64,000 bases of DNA, taken from Magnolia sinica (Eukaryota > Streptophyta > Magnoliopsida > Magnoliales > Magnoliaceae). This document shows positions 34,764 through 47,069 of this stretch, in pieces (position 1 is the first letter of the stretch; each line of letters starts with the position of its first letter). The stretch lies in assembly GCF_029962835.1 (NCBI RefSeq), contig NC_080582.1, positions 21,274,032 through 21,338,031 on the forward strand, read 5' to 3'. The notes under the pieces were generated by a model that saw only the letters and a list, made by a program, of their open reading frames with translations, was not told where the DNA came from and searched no databases. The position numbers and the translations under genes were made by a program.

Positions 34764-37700
34764 ATGGAAAATGACAAGTTTGATATTGAGAAGTACTCAG
34801 GCAAAAATAATTTTGAGTTATGAAAGGTTAAGATGATTAGCCTGTTAACCAAGCAAGGTGAGATTAAGGCTCTTGAGGAGCGAAAATCTACCATGAAAGA
34901 TGATGAATGGGAAAACCTTGATAGTAATGCTTTAGCTTCTATCCGTTTATGTCTCACAGATGAGGTTCTCTATAATATTTTGAGGGAGAAAACTACGGCT
35001 AGTTTGTGGGTGAAGTTAGAGAACATCTATACAAAGAAGTCCTCTGAAAATCGCCTACACTTGAAGCTATAGTGTTATACCTTCAAGATGGCAGAGAGTA
35101 GAGATCTAGAAGCTCATATCAGCAACTTTAATAATCTGATATGCAAATTGTTGGATATGGAGGAAATGGTCAAAGATGAGGAACAGGCATGTATATTATT
35201 GAATTCTCTTCCTGCATCTATGAGTCTTTCAGGGACACGATATGCACCGCAAATAAAACCCTAAGTGTTGACACCGTTATCTCAGCCCTTCAAGGGAAGG
35301 TTATGAGAAAGCTAAATGGCGACATGAGGGCATCTTTTGATGCACTGATTACGAGGAGCAGATTCTAAGCGAGGTACAGGGTCTTCAAGACCTAGATCCA
35401 AATCCAAGGGCAAGGGCAAAGGAAAATTAAAGTATTGGAATTGTGGGTTATCTGGACACATGAAGAATGATTGTAGAAATCCTAAAACGAAGAAAGAAAA
35501 TTCAGCGGCATTTTTCAAGGAGGTTAATGTGGTCACATCTAATGAAAAATCAAGTGGTGGTGAAGTTTTGTCTATTTCCATGATTAGTCACTTACACGAC
35601 AATCATAAAGACGAGTGGATACTTGACACAGGAGCATCTTATCACACGACTCCTCATTGGAGTTGGTTTACCAGTTATAAGGAATGCGATGATGGACAAG
35701 TTTTTATGGGCAATGACAATGCCTGTAATGTTGTGGCTATTGGTACGGTGAGCATCAAGATATTTGATGGGATGGAGCGTACCTTGACTAACATCAGGCA
35801 CATTCCTGATATGAAGAAAAGTCTGATTTCTCTCGGTGCACTCGAGGTTATAGGGTGCAAGTTCACCGATATTGATGGTGTCCTTAAAGTTTCTAAAGGG
35901 GCACTCGTGGTTATGAGAGCTCAGAAGCATGGAAACCTTTATAGGTTGATTGGGAGCACTTCAGCAGGTGGAGCGGCAGCAACTATTGTAGACTTCACAT
36001 CTCTACATATGTGGCATGCTCGTCTAGGCCACATGAGCGAGCGGCGCATGAAGGTACTTTCTGATCGATGTTTGATTCCAGCTTTTAAAAATTTTGATTT
36101 AGATTTATGCGAGCATTATATATATGGTAAACAATCTAGATTGTCTTTTAAATCTGAAAAACCTATTTGTAAGGGAGTGCTTGATTATGTGCACTCAGAC
36201 GTATGGGGGCCATCGCTAAAAGTTTCCATTTGGGGGTCGTTATGGTTTGTTTCATTTATTAACAACTACTCCGGAAAAGTTTGGGTTTACTTCATGAAAC
36301 GTAAATTTGAAGTTTTTACCATATTCAAACAATTGAAGGCAATGGTGAAAAAATAGTCAGGATGGAAAATAAAGGTTTTAAGGACTAACAATGGTGGAGA
36401 ATTTACTTCCACTGAGTTTAATGAGTATTGAAAGGCTGAAGGGATCATCAGGCACAACACAGTGCACCACACGCCGAGTAAAACGGTGTGGCTGAGTGAA
36501 TGAATTGGACTCTCCTGGAGAGGGCCAAATGCATGTTAAGTAATACTGCATTGGGCAAGGACCTATGGACAGAGGCCGTTAACACGACTTGTTGTTTGGT
36601 GAACCGATCTCCTTCAATGGAAATTGAATGTAAAATCCCAGAGGAAGTATGGAGTGGTTAGAAAATCGACTACTCAGATCTACGCATATTTGGTTGCGAA
36701 GCTTACTCTCATGTACCATTAGTTGAGAGAGATAAGCTAGACCATAGATCTAAAAAGTACATCTTTGTTAGCTATTGTATTAGTGTAAAAGGTTACAGGA
36801 TATTTGACAAGGTCATACGCAGGGTCATCACTAGCCGTGACGTCAGATTCGATGAAAGCTCCCTATTTCACAAGAATGATCAAGAGGAGCAAGAGGAACC
36901 AGAAAGGGTAATCATAGACGTCTAGATTGATAAAGATGATACTCAGGCAGAGACAAATGCGAAGACAAAGGTACAAGATCAGGTAGAGCAACCACCTGTG
37001 AGAAGGAATCCACTGCATAATCGCAGGTTACCAACAAGATACAGGGACGACTCTAATATTGCATATGCCCTCATTACAGATGAGGGGGGCCCGTCTACTA
37101 TTCAGGAGACTCTTGATGAGCCTGATGCAGAAAAGTGGAAGGCGGCTATAGACGATGAGATGAACTCGTTGCACAAAAATCACACATGGGAGCTGGTAGA
37201 GCTTCCAATGGGCCGAAAAGCGATCGGATGCAAGTGGTTACTCAAAAGAAAGCAGGATAGATACAAAGTAAGGTTGATAGCGAAGGGTTATGCTCAGAGA
37301 GAAGGAATTGACTTCACAGAGATATTCGCGTCAGTAGTTAAGCAGGTGTCTATCAGATTTGTGTTGGCATTTGTTGCTCAACACGATCTGGAGTTGGAAC
37401 AGATGGATGTGAAGACTGCATTCCTGCACGGGGAATTAGAAGAGTAGATCTACATGAAGTAACTAAAGGGCTACGAAGTTAAAGGGGTAGAGAAAAAGGT
37501 TTATATGTTAATGAGGTCGTTGTACGGCCTGAAACAGTCGCCTAAGCAGTGGTATAAAAAATTTGATTCTTTCATGGTGAGTCAGAAATTTACTCGGAGT
37601 GAATACAATCACTGTGTCTATTACAAGACACTGAGTGATGGAAAATTCATCATCCTCGTACTATATGTTGATGATATATTGATCGCCTGTCATGATATGT

Positions 37701-38625
37701 CTGAAATTAATGTACTGAAGAGTCAGTTATCAGAGACATTCGAGATGAAAGATCTGTGGGTTACAAAGAGGGTTCTCGGCATAGATATTCATAGAGATAG
37801 AAAGAAGAGCAAGCTTTAGTTATCACAGACAATACCTTGAAAAGGTGTTGATCAAGTATGGGATGGACCAAGCAAAGTTGGTGAGTGTTCCCCATGCGGC
37901 TCACTTCAAGCTTTCCTTGGAACAATGTCCTAAATCAAATGAGGAAAAGCAAGTTATGTCTCATGTGCCTTATTCGAATGTTATTGGCAGTTTAATATAT
38001 GTCATGCTCTATATAAGACCAGATATTTCATAGGCAGTAGGTGTTGTGAGCAGATACATGTCAAATCCTCGCAAGCAACATTGAGAAGCGGTGAAATGGC
38101 TACTTCGATACATTCGAGGTACGAAAGACTACGTCTTAACTTTTGAGAAAATAAGGACAAAGTTAGTAGGGTATGTGGATTCCAATTACGCAGGTAGTGT
38201 GGATTCTAGAAAGTTTACTTCAGGATACTCGTTTGTACTAGTGGGTGGAGCAATCAGTTGGATGTTAAAGCTTCAGTCCATGGTGGCTCTTTCCACGACC
38301 GAAGCAGAATATATAGCAGTGACAGAAGCGTTTAAAGAAGGTGTTTGGCTCAAGGGCATGATAAATCAGTTGGGACTTCAGTAGGAGGTCATGCCGATTA
38401 ACTGTGATAGTGAGAGCGCTATCAATTTGGCTAAAAATTCTGTTTATCACTCACGTACTAAACATATTGATGTTCGTCACCACTTTATCTGACAAGTGCT
38501 TGAGGAAGGAGGCATAATACTGGAGAAGATTCACACTAGCATAAATCCAATAGACATGCTCACCAAAGTCATTCCTACAAAGAAGTTCAAGTTTTGTACA
38601 ACTTCTCTGTGCATGGCGATGACGT
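34764..38625 (+). pseudogene. Copia gag-pol polyprotein, disabled
   Basis: Visible parts in order: gag 34764-35450, with KMISLLTKQGEIKALEERKS and HISNFNNLICKLLDMEE. The zinc knuckle near 35430 reads YWNCGLSGHMKNDC, in which the first Cys is replaced by Tyr. The protease has WILDTGASYHTTP near 35615. The integrase has MWHARLGHMSERRM, with CEHYIYGK in place of CEHCIYGK. Reverse transcriptase (36998-37819) has KWKAAIDDEMNSL, VKTAFLHGELEE and the catalytic LVLYVDDILIA. RNase H (38091-38560) has [17 protein letters not shown]. Stops or frameshifts occur in gag, integrase, the integrase C-terminal part, before the connection domain and in RNase H, so it makes no polyprotein. Confidence 0.9.
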
Positions 38626-38738
38626 AAAAGAAGGACGGAGTGTGCACGAGAAGTGTTGATTGAAGCTATGATTTGATGCAGAGATAAAAGAAGATGTCTA
38701 TAAGCTACACGGTTGAAGATTGAATAATTTGTGGAGAT

Positions 38739-39193
38739 TGTTGTCAGAAGTCTTCAGTTCGCTGCTCGACCAGTCGAGTGGACTACTGGACCAGTCGAGG
38801 GTCCACTCGACCGGTCGAGGCCTGCTCGACTCAAAGTCTAGTGAGCTCGATTTTTTTGGTGTCCATGATGCTCGACCAGTCGAGGGTCAGGCTCAACCGG
38901 TCGAGCGGGCTGCTTGACCAGTCGAGGCCCTCCTTCAACTAGTCGAGGTTACACAAATCCTGTGCAGACTGCGTAAATTTGAGGCGGTTTACGGACTAGG
39001 TGTGTAAGTGGAGTTTCCTAAACTATAAATAGGGGTCCCTAAGGCTATTTTAAGGTATTATAAAGCTTTCTAAAAGTTTTTTAAGGGTTCCTTAAAGGGT
39101 TTTAGGGTTATCAAAGGGTGTAGCAAGGGTGAGATTCGAGGCTGTTCGAATCGGATCTAGATCTATGTGATTCCACAACACAAATCCCCAACA
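38739..39193 (+). repeat. Copia 3' LTR
   Basis: It starts TGTTGTCAGAAGTCTTCAG and ends CAAATCCCCAACA. It carries the same set of CGACCGGTCGAG palindromes and the CTATAAATAGGGG TATA-like box as the 5' LTR, with scattered substitutions and a small deletion. Confidence 0.9.
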
Positions 39194-39456
39194 AATCATG
39201 CATTAATCTAACTAACAAGAATACTTTTCATCCATCGATAAGACCATCCATTCGTTGATTTTCAAAATAGACCATTATGTCATTGGAAAAATCTATTTTT
39301 AAGGTTTCAACCACTTTGATAACCGTCCAATTAGTTCTCAACTTCCCCAGGGCAACCCACCACTTAATTTCAATAATCGGAACATCAAATTTTCAAATCC
39401 AACTGTTAATTTAAAATAAAATAAAATAAGTGTAATATATATATGTGTGTGTGTGT

Positions 39457-39642
39457 GGAAAAGGTTCTATGCGGTCGAGCTCATGGGAACTTCCCATGAG
39501 GTCGAGCTATGTGGGCCCCACCATGATGTGTGTCGAACATCTAACCCATCAGTGAGATGCACCATTCCATGGTGAGCCTAGGGCCCACACAACTCGACCT
39601 CATGGGAAGTTCCCATGAGCTGGACCGCATAGAACCTTTTCC
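39457..39642. mobile_element. 186-bp foldback MITE with about 60-bp terminal inverted repeats
   Basis: The left end GGAAAAGGTTCTATGCGGTC is mirrored by GACCGCATAGAACCTTTTCC with one substitution in the adjoining part (GAGCTCATGGGAACTTCC against GGAAGTTCCCATGAGCTG). The arms reach GGGCCC on both sides, leaving a loop of roughly 70 bp. It is flanked by TATATATGTGTG on the left and ATATATATATA on the right, consistent with insertion into a TA repeat. No ORF. Confidence 0.85.
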
Positions 39643-39677
39643 ATATATATATATAGGGAGAAGGAAGAGGAGAAATC

Positions 39678-39681
<4 letters not shown>

Positions 39682-39719
<38 letters not shown>
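39682..39719. repeat. (GA)n microsatellite
   Basis: About 19 GA units, just right of the foldback MITE. Confidence 0.95.
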
Positions 39720-39721
<2 letters not shown>

Positions 39722-41214
39722 GTCATTTGAGTCTCTGGGTCGCTAACTCGTTGACTTGTTATTTTGAGTCAAGCCTAGTTGGCTTCAGCCATGGCTGGCC
39801 TGTTCGAAGTGAATCTTAAGGGAGAGAAGAAGAAATGGAAAGAAGGAGAAGAAAAGATGAGGAAGGAGGAGAATCGAGTCAGTCGACTCTAACCAAGTCG
39901 ACCCACTGAGTCCTGAACCTAGCTAGGCTTGAGTTCGAGTCAATTTGGAACCACTGGTGATAGCTGTAACTAGTTAGAAAAGCTATCTGACTTGTTCGAA
40001 TGGAGTTTACACCGAGATCAATTGAGGCAAACCAAGTTCTACTGAGTTCGGGTCTGAGTTGAGTCATCGAGTCGAACTACCAAGTCGACCAATGTGAATT
40101 AACTTTTTCTTTCCCAAATTAGATTGTTTTGATTTACCATTAATTGTTATTACTATAATTATTATGATTATTAAAACATAATTAGCTATTGGTAGACTAT
40201 TTATGTTAATATTAGTTATTATAAATAAAATTACAATGATTAGATATTAGTATTTTATTTATCATTTGAAAAGATTATTATTAATAATAGATTATACTAT
40301 TTATTACCATCTTAATGATTATTATTACCATGTTAGCTAATATTACTTATATCGTTAATGTCAATAATTATTTTGTAATGACCCATGTTATTAACATTGT
40401 GAGTAATTATACATCAATTATAGTTCAATTCCTAAAAATCTAGGCCTAGACCAAAACTCTAGGATGAAACCCTAAATCTAAGTAATCCAAAACCTAGGTT
40501 ATGATATTAACCATAGATAATGTGTAAACTTGGATCTAACCGTACAATTTTGCAATTCATGTTAGGATTCAATCCTAAAGTGTAGGCGCGTATTCCAACA
40601 AACATTGAAAAGGCTTGAGAGGTGAAGATTACCCTTCAAGCTTTTCTACACTATGATAGTTAGCTTCATTCATTTATTTTATTAATTACTTAATATAGTA
40701 TTCAGTGGAAATGATGATAAATGTTAATTTCTATTTGATTAATTCTTAATAAATGACTGATGATTGGATTTAAATTCACGTAGTTGAACATGTTATGGAT
40801 CTCAAATATCTTTATTCTAGTTTAAAATGAACCATTTATATGTGTAAGTACTATCGATATTGTACGTGGCTTGTTTTGCTGCTTGTAATCCCTTGATGGA
40901 ATTTTTTGAGGTCCTCGAACTAGTGGCCATTTATGTGATGGATTAAATAAAATTATGTGGTGAACCTACCATCTTATGGATTATTTATGCCTATTTGGCT
41001 TTTAGGATAATCCATTTTTGTCACATCCTTGGATAGACTATTTGCCTTATGTGGCTTTGATGGACTAGTTGTCATATGTGGCTTTGATGGACCATTTTTG
41101 TATAACCTTGCGATAGTAAGTTCCACTTGTTGAACTATGATTGGTCAGTAGTTGAAGAGATTACTATTAAACATCCTAGTTGTTGAAGTATCATGAGTCG
41201 GGGATGGTGGTATG

Positions 41215-44200
41215 GGACACTATAACGCGTATGGGACTTTAGCCATGTAGTCTCATTCCTCTTGCATCTTTGCACCTTGCTCCTTAGATAGCTTGAAGTG
41301 GTTGGATAATGGAGTGCTAACCGGCTTAGCACCTCCCATATTGAAGCGATCAAGTACCTTGGCTATGTACTCTGCCTGTAACAAAAATAGTTTCATGTTT
41401 TCCCTGTCACGCTTTATTCTCATGCCTAGGATTTGTTTTGTAGCTCCTAAATCCTTCATGGCAAATTCTCTAGACAGTTGTCTTTTGAAATCTGAGATGT
41501 CCTTTATGCTTGAACCGGCCACAAGCATATCATCAACGTACAGAAGAAGGATGATGTATGACGTATCAAACTTCTTCAAATATCAACAATGGTCAGCATG
41601 ACATCTCCTATAACCGTTTCCCAACATGAAACTATCGAATTTCTTGTACCACTGCCTCGGAGCCTGCTTCAGGCCATATAGACTCTTCTTCAGTCTGCAC
41701 ACTTTGTTCTCCTTTCCTGGTGCCACGTATCCTATCGGCTGATGCATATATATCTCTTCTTCAAGGTCCCCATAAAGAAAGATTGTCTTAACATCTAGCT
41801 ACTCTAGATGTAAGTCCTCTGTAGCCACTATACTCAAGACCATACGAATCGTAGACATTTTCACCACAGGTGAAAATATTTCAGTGAAATCGATACCTAC
41901 CTTTTGTTGAAACTTTTTCACAGCCAGTCTAGCCTTGTACCGTTTCGAACCATCATGCTCCTCCTTCAATCTGTAAACTCACTTATTATGAAGAGTTTTC
42001 TTACCCATAGGTAGGGTGACTAACTCCCGTGTACGATTGGACTCAAGAGAGTCCATCTCCTCATCCATGGCCTGCTCCTATTTAACCCGTGTGTCTGTCT
42101 TTAATACCTCTTCAAAACATTCTGGTTCACCATTATCTATCAGCAGCAGATAATGTAAGGAGGGTGAGTATCGGACCGTGGGTCTCCTCTCCCAAGTAGA
42201 CCTCCTCACAACCGGTGTATGCGGCTGCCTCATAATGTTCTTGTGCATGATCATCCTGTGGCACTGTAACACCCGTGTCCTGTAACTCTTTCATCTCTAC
42301 GAATTCTTTCTCCTCGGCCTTATTTTCCTACACACTGTCCTTATGCATCACTTTTTCTTATTTTCTGCATCCCAAAACCTGTAGCCAAAATCATGTTGCC
42401 CGTAGCCTATAAACGTGCACCTCCTGGACTTCACATCCAGCTTGTTTCTGTGCTCTGCATCAATGTGAACATATGAAGTGCAACCGAACACTTTAAGATG
42501 TGCAAGGTTCACTTCTTTTCCAGTCCACGTTTCTTCTGGTAGCCCACCATCCAAGGTGCTGAGGAACTTCTATTGATAAGATATGCGGCAGTATTCACAG
42601 TATCTGCTCGAAAGGTCTTGGGCAACCCTGCATGTAGCCTCATGCTCCTGGCGCGCTCAAGGATGGTCCTGTTAATGCTCTCAGCCACACCATTCTGTTG
42701 TAGTGTCCTTGAAATCTTTTTTTGATGTTTGATTCCATTTGCTGCACAATACTCCTCAAATCTCTTATCACAGTACTCTCCCCCATTATCAGATCTGAGA
42801 CATTTTACTGTTCTACCTGTCTCATTTTCTACCATAACTTTCCACTTCTTAAATACGTCAAATACATCAGATTTTTGCTTTAAGAAATAGACCCATAGTT
42901 TTCTACTAGCATCATCAATAAAGAAAATAAAATAACGTGAGCCACCAAAAAATGATACCTATGTTGGTCCCCACACATCAGTGTGTACAAGCTCCAACAG
43001 ATGCGTCTTTGGAGTGCGTCCTGTCTTCTTGAAACTTACCCTCTTCTGCTTGCCATATACGCAGTCCTCGCAGAATTTCAAGTCAATAGACTTTAGCCTT
43101 GGTAGCTTCCCTTTTGACAATAGCACTTTCATCCTTTTCTCACTCATATGTCCCAACCTCTGATGTCATAACTGCCCATTCACTCTAGCTGATGCGACTG
43201 AGAGTGAACAATACGATCCTGAAGTCACATATAAAGTACCTTCCTTTTTGCCTCGAGATATCACCAAGGCACCTTTTGTGATCTTCCAGGAATCACTAGT
43301 GAATGTCGTCACATAACCGGTATCGGCTAATTACCCCACTGAGATCAAGTTACGTTTCAAACTCGGTACATGTCTGACATCCTTTAATTTCAAAACCATT
43401 CCGTCTTTCTGATTGACATGAACGTCTCCCTTTCCAACAATACTGCACGGCTCATCATCACCCAGGTAGACTCTCCCAAAGTCACCTGACACATAATCAC
43501 ATAGAACTTCCTTACATGAAGTGGCATGAAATGAAGCACCCGAGTCTATAACTCAAGACTCATTCCTCGCATCAAGAGACAAGATTAACGCCTCTGTGTC
43601 ACTCTCCTCAGATAGATTCACTGAATCCTTCCCGCCTTGAGAGTTTCCTTCTTGCTTCTTGAGCGCCCTACAATCATGTTTCATGTACCCCTTCTTGCCG
43701 CAATGCCAACACCTTTCGGTCCCTTGGACTTCTTCCTTGACTTAGAATGCACATGTTTATTGCCTCCTTTGTTCAGCGATCTTCTTCTTCCTTCAACATT
43801 TAGAGCATTCCCTGAATCCCCTGAAACTCCTAATGCCTTTCTTCTAAATTCTTCGCTGAGAATTAGACCAGCCACATCATCAAATTTCAGCTTTGTCGAC
43901 CCTGAAGAATTGCTCACAGCAATCACCAAACCATCCCTTCTGTCTGGCAAACTGGATAAGATCAATAATGTTCTAACCTCATCCTCAAAAACAATGCCAA
44001 TGGATTCCAACTGACTCGTGACTATATTGAACTCGTTTAGATGTTCAGCCACGCTCCCACCATCTGACATCTTCATGTTGAATAGTTGTTTCATACGATG
44101 AACCTTGTTGGATGCTAAGGACTTTTCATACATGGTGGCTAGGGCTTCCATTAATTCTTTTGTAGTTTTCACCTTGGATATGTTGAAGGCGACGCTCTTA

Positions 44201-45103
44201 GACAAAGAGAGTCGGATCGTTCCTAAAGCCTTCCTATCCAGTAAAAATCATTCATCATCTGTCATCTTTTCTGGTTTCTTCTCTTTTCCTCCTAGAGGAA
44301 TATAGAGGTCCTTCTGATACAGATAATCTTCCATCTGCATCTTCCAGAAGGCAAAGTTTGAACCATCAAACTTCTCAATTCTAGTTTTTCCTTCTTTCGT
44401 CATCGCTCCCAATAGAACTAAACCAATAGCTCTGATACCAGTTGTTGGGCAGCACGCCAACAACGTAGTGAGCCTAGATCCAATCTCAGGCCTCACCCAC
44501 AAATGATAAACAAGAAGAAATACAAACTAGAAATAGATCAAAGCATTCAAAACAAACCACAAGACAAGATATACGTGGAAAAATCCCAAACTAGGGTAAA
44601 AAACCACGGATGCAAACTTCCACTATGAGGAACGAAGATTACAAAGCAATGTACTAACCTCTCCCTTGGAAGCACATAGAAAACTCTTTGCCCACACCTT
44701 AGAATAATTTTTCCTTACTTTTTCTCTATAAAAAACCCTAGGAACCCTTGTTTATAGTTTTGGAAACTCCCCTTTCCGCATCTCAGTTGTGAAAGGACTT
44801 GCGACATGAAATCTGCGCAAAATCACGGAACGAATCTGCATAACCTCGACTGGTCATGCAGCCTGCATGACCGGTCGAGATGACCCCACAACCGGTCGTG
44901 AATGGGCCACGACCGGTCGAACACCTCGGGATCAAAAACAGTGCTCACTGGACTTTGAGTCGAGCCGGACCCTACAACCGGTCGAGCATGGCTCTCGACC
45001 GGTTGAGGACGGTCCCAGATGTGGCTCCACATCTTAACACCAACTTCCCTGTCTCGAGTTGGGTAATCCCTTCCATGGCTGCTACTGCTGAGAATGCCCA
45101 ACA
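41215..45103 (-). mobile_element. Ty1/copia element, minus strand, 3'-truncated
   Basis: The 5' LTR is 44443-45103 on the minus strand (TGTTGGGCATTCTC to GTGCTGCCCAACA). The primer-binding site ACTGGTATCAGAGC follows directly (44429-44442). Gag starts near 44403 (MTKEGKTRIEKFDGSNFAFW) and continues HRMKQLFNMKMSDGGSVAEH. The zinc knuckle CWHCGKKGYMKHDC (about 43700) has Tyr in place of His. Protease has VIDSGASFHAT, and integrase has HQRLGHMSEKRM and CEDCVYGKQKRVSF, then CLRSDNGGEYCDKRFEEYC. Reverse transcriptase has IILLLYVDDMLVAGSS near 41540. Coding ends at about 41215 after AKVPYA, and RNase H and the 3' LTR are absent. Stops interrupt gag, protease and integrase. It is a different family from the copia at 34244. 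Confidence 0.85.
44443..45103 (-). repeat. 5' LTR of the minus-strand copia
   Basis: 661 bp, bounded by short inverted repeats TGTTGGGC/GCCCAACA. It contains CGACCGGTCGAG-like words (44848-45005) similar to those of the other copia family, and ACTATAAACAAGGG as a possible TATA element (minus strand, about 44755). Confidence 0.85.
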
Positions 45104-45205
45104 ACATCCTATTTGGTAACACCAGATAGCAAGTTAGCTGACACTAGTTAACAATGTCATATTCCTTTTTAGAACAAAGTTGCAGTAATAATCCAAGAAA
45201 ATCAG

Positions 45206-45601
45206 CTAAATTCCTTTCTTTCTCCAATCCATACTAGATGGAACAGTCACGTTCTCATACATGAACGACGTGTCTCTCAATTCTGTTGTTTGAGTGGGCA
45301 TAAATCTGTTACGTCTGGCCTTGAACTCCACGTTGGTTTGGTCTGCAAATTCATTTACACTTAGCTTGTAAGATCGGTCCCCAGCATTGTTGAAGGATTC
45401 TATGAATTCCACATTGTCCTTGAATATCTTGAAACGTAGCTCTTTCTCAGATGCATCCTTGTATGTGCGACCATATCGAGACATCCATTGCTCGTGCCTG
45501 TCTGACATGGACACTTCCTGTAGAGTGCGGCCCATGGCTTGAGAAGCCCACACTCCCAAGATGAACAAGGCCATGAAGAAAGATTTGGTTGAGGAAGCCA
45601 T
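45206..45601 (-). pseudogene. Papain-like cysteine protease (SAG12-like), truncated after the propeptide
   Basis: The minus-strand frame starts MASSTKSFFMALFILGVWAS at 45601, a secretory signal peptide ending near AMGR. An in-frame ATG 15 codons upstream (45646) is less likely, because the signal peptide fits the second Met. The I29 propeptide inhibitor domain follows, with RHEQWMSRYGRTYKDASEKE, RFKIFKDNVEFIESFN and YKLSVNEFADQTNVEF (ERFNIN and GNFD-type region). The mature start VPSSMDWRKKG is present. It then reads Ile and stop, so the catalytic Cys, His and Asn domains are missing. No continuation is found before the copia LTR at 45103. A TATA-like GTATATAAAC lies upstream (about 45663-45672, minus). 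The family role is vacuolar or secreted proteolysis in senescence. This copy cannot encode the enzyme. Confidence 0.8.
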
Positions 45602-45662
45602 GGTGTTAGCTGAGGAGTGTGTGGATGATATGATGATGTGGTGCATACACTTGCTCTAAGTT

Positions 45663-45672
45663 CAGTTTATAT
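45663..45672 (-). promoter_or_regulatory. TATA-like box of the cysteine protease pseudogene
   Basis: The minus strand reads GTATATAAAC about 60-70 bp upstream of the preferred ATG, a normal plant distance. The promoter looks kept although the coding part is truncated. Confidence 0.4.
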
Positions 45673-45679
45673 ACGGGAT

Positions 45680-46300
45680 ATTGGGCCCCACATGATTCAC
45701 TAATCTGCATTGCTTTATTGTTACTGTGGTGAAGATGGAGACTTGATGTACGTGCCCGATCAAATGCATTGATTCAGACGGTTAAAAGGACATTTTTTAA
45801 CCTAGCTAACCCATCTTATACTTGAATTTCATGCACGTTGCGCTTCTCTGTACTAACATTCTATGTTTCTAGCATACTCTGACAGCGGTATTTTTTTATT
45901 AATATTACAAGTGGTTTAAGAGAAATGTTCACATGCAACTTGGTGCGCGAGCTTTCACGTACAATGCTTTTGGTGACCCACAGCCTACATTGATGCAGGG
46001 TCACACCATCAACTACCAATTAATTTGGTGGTGTAACCTGCCTGATGAGTAGACCATCCTGTTTTTTTGGCTCCTGGTGATCTATACTTGAGTGGTAAGG
46101 TCGTTTGACATACATTTGTATGCCATCCTCAAGCTTCTAGAGAAATTAGTGATTTTGACATCACTTTTCCTAATACATCCACCTTTTATATTAAATATTA
46201 ATAATTTATATGGTATCAGAGTATAAAATAATTGTTTGAAATTTGGAAACAAGCAAATACTACACCCATAATGCTCACAGTCCTGCGATAGTGGCAATTG
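45680..46300. other. Upstream flank of the protease pseudogene, non-coding
   Basis: No ORF of note. GGGCCCCACATGATTCAC and GGTGACCCACAGCC-like words link parts of it to the local foldback superfamily. Confidence 0.3.
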
Positions 46301-46309
46301 AAATCTTAT

Positions 46310-46610
46310 GGTTGAAAACTTTATGGGATCCATCATGATATTTATTTGCCATCCAGATTGTTTAAGAAGAGAAAACATAAGTATCATCTTAATCTAAAAC
46401 TTCTGTGCCCCCAGGAAATTTTCAACAGTAAACTTAAAATTCCCACTGATTCTTGTGGTTCTCACTTAAGCCTTCCATCTGCCTCCTTTTTGGGCTCATG
46501 CCATAAAATGATATGTCCAAATAGATGGACAGTGCAGATAAAATATATATATCAGAGTGGGTCAATATATATATCAGTGGGTCCCACAGACGTCTTGACA
46601 TGACCCTCTC
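46310..46610. mobile_element. Fragment of the GGGCCCAC foldback superfamily
   Basis: It contains the right half of the layout seen elsewhere: ATCCATCATGATATTTATTTG, CTTAATCTAAAACTTCTGTG, TTTTTGGGCTCATGCCATAA, AAATAGATGGACAGTGCAG, GTGGGTCCCACAGAC. The left half is missing or diverged. Confidence 0.5.
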
Positions 46611-46773
46611 CATCTCTAGCTATGCCCTAGTGGAGGTCTTACCCAATCCATGCCCTTGATAGCGCCATTGATAGTATATGTAAACAAAGGAGAACGTATA
46701 CGAAAAGATTGCTATAACAAAAGGAAGCCTGTCCCTGTAGCCATCCACACCATTACATTTGCCCCGGCACGTA

Positions 46774-46774
<1 letters not shown>

Positions 46775-46825
<51 letters not shown>
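46775..46825. repeat. (CT)n microsatellite
   Basis: About 25 CT units. Confidence 0.95.
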
Positions 46826-46831
<6 letters not shown>

Positions 46832-47069
46832 GTACAATGGCTTCCATGATGACCTCTTCTCGAACTGGTGAAGAATAAGAAAACCCAAACAAATATCTGT
46901 AACATTCTTAATACACACCCTCATCAAATAAGAAAAAGGGAAGATGAGATTGTTATTTAGTGTTTATAGTAATTGTGGCTCAAATGTTCCAAAATAGGTT
47001 GTTGTTGGGCATTCTGAGCCGTTGCAGCCACATAAGGAATTACACAACTTAAAATGGATAAGTTGATTT

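Larger units (their letters stand above)
34239..39198 (+). mobile_element. Structurally complete Ty1/copia element with 5-bp target duplication
   Basis: The element spans 34244-39193 (4950 bp) between perfect AATCA duplications (34239-34243, 39194-39198). The 5' LTR is 34244-34708 and the 3' LTR 38739-39193. The primer-binding site AGTGGTATCAGAGC follows the 5' LTR, and GTGGAGAT precedes the 3' LTR as polypurine tract. Domain order is that of copia: gag (MENDKFDIEKYSGKNNFEL at 34764), zinc knuckle, protease, integrase, reverse transcriptase, RNase H. LTR divergence of very roughly one site in ten suggests an old insertion. Confidence 0.9.
39199..41130. other. AT-rich non-coding region with a short foldback MITE
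   Basis: No gene is seen. It contains the MITE at 39457-39642, a (GA)n run, a stretch rich in GAGTC/GACTC words (39720-40090), and a very AT-rich part (40100-40700). A small repeat TATGTGGCTTTGATGGAC occurs twice near 41055-41100. Confidence 0.4.
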
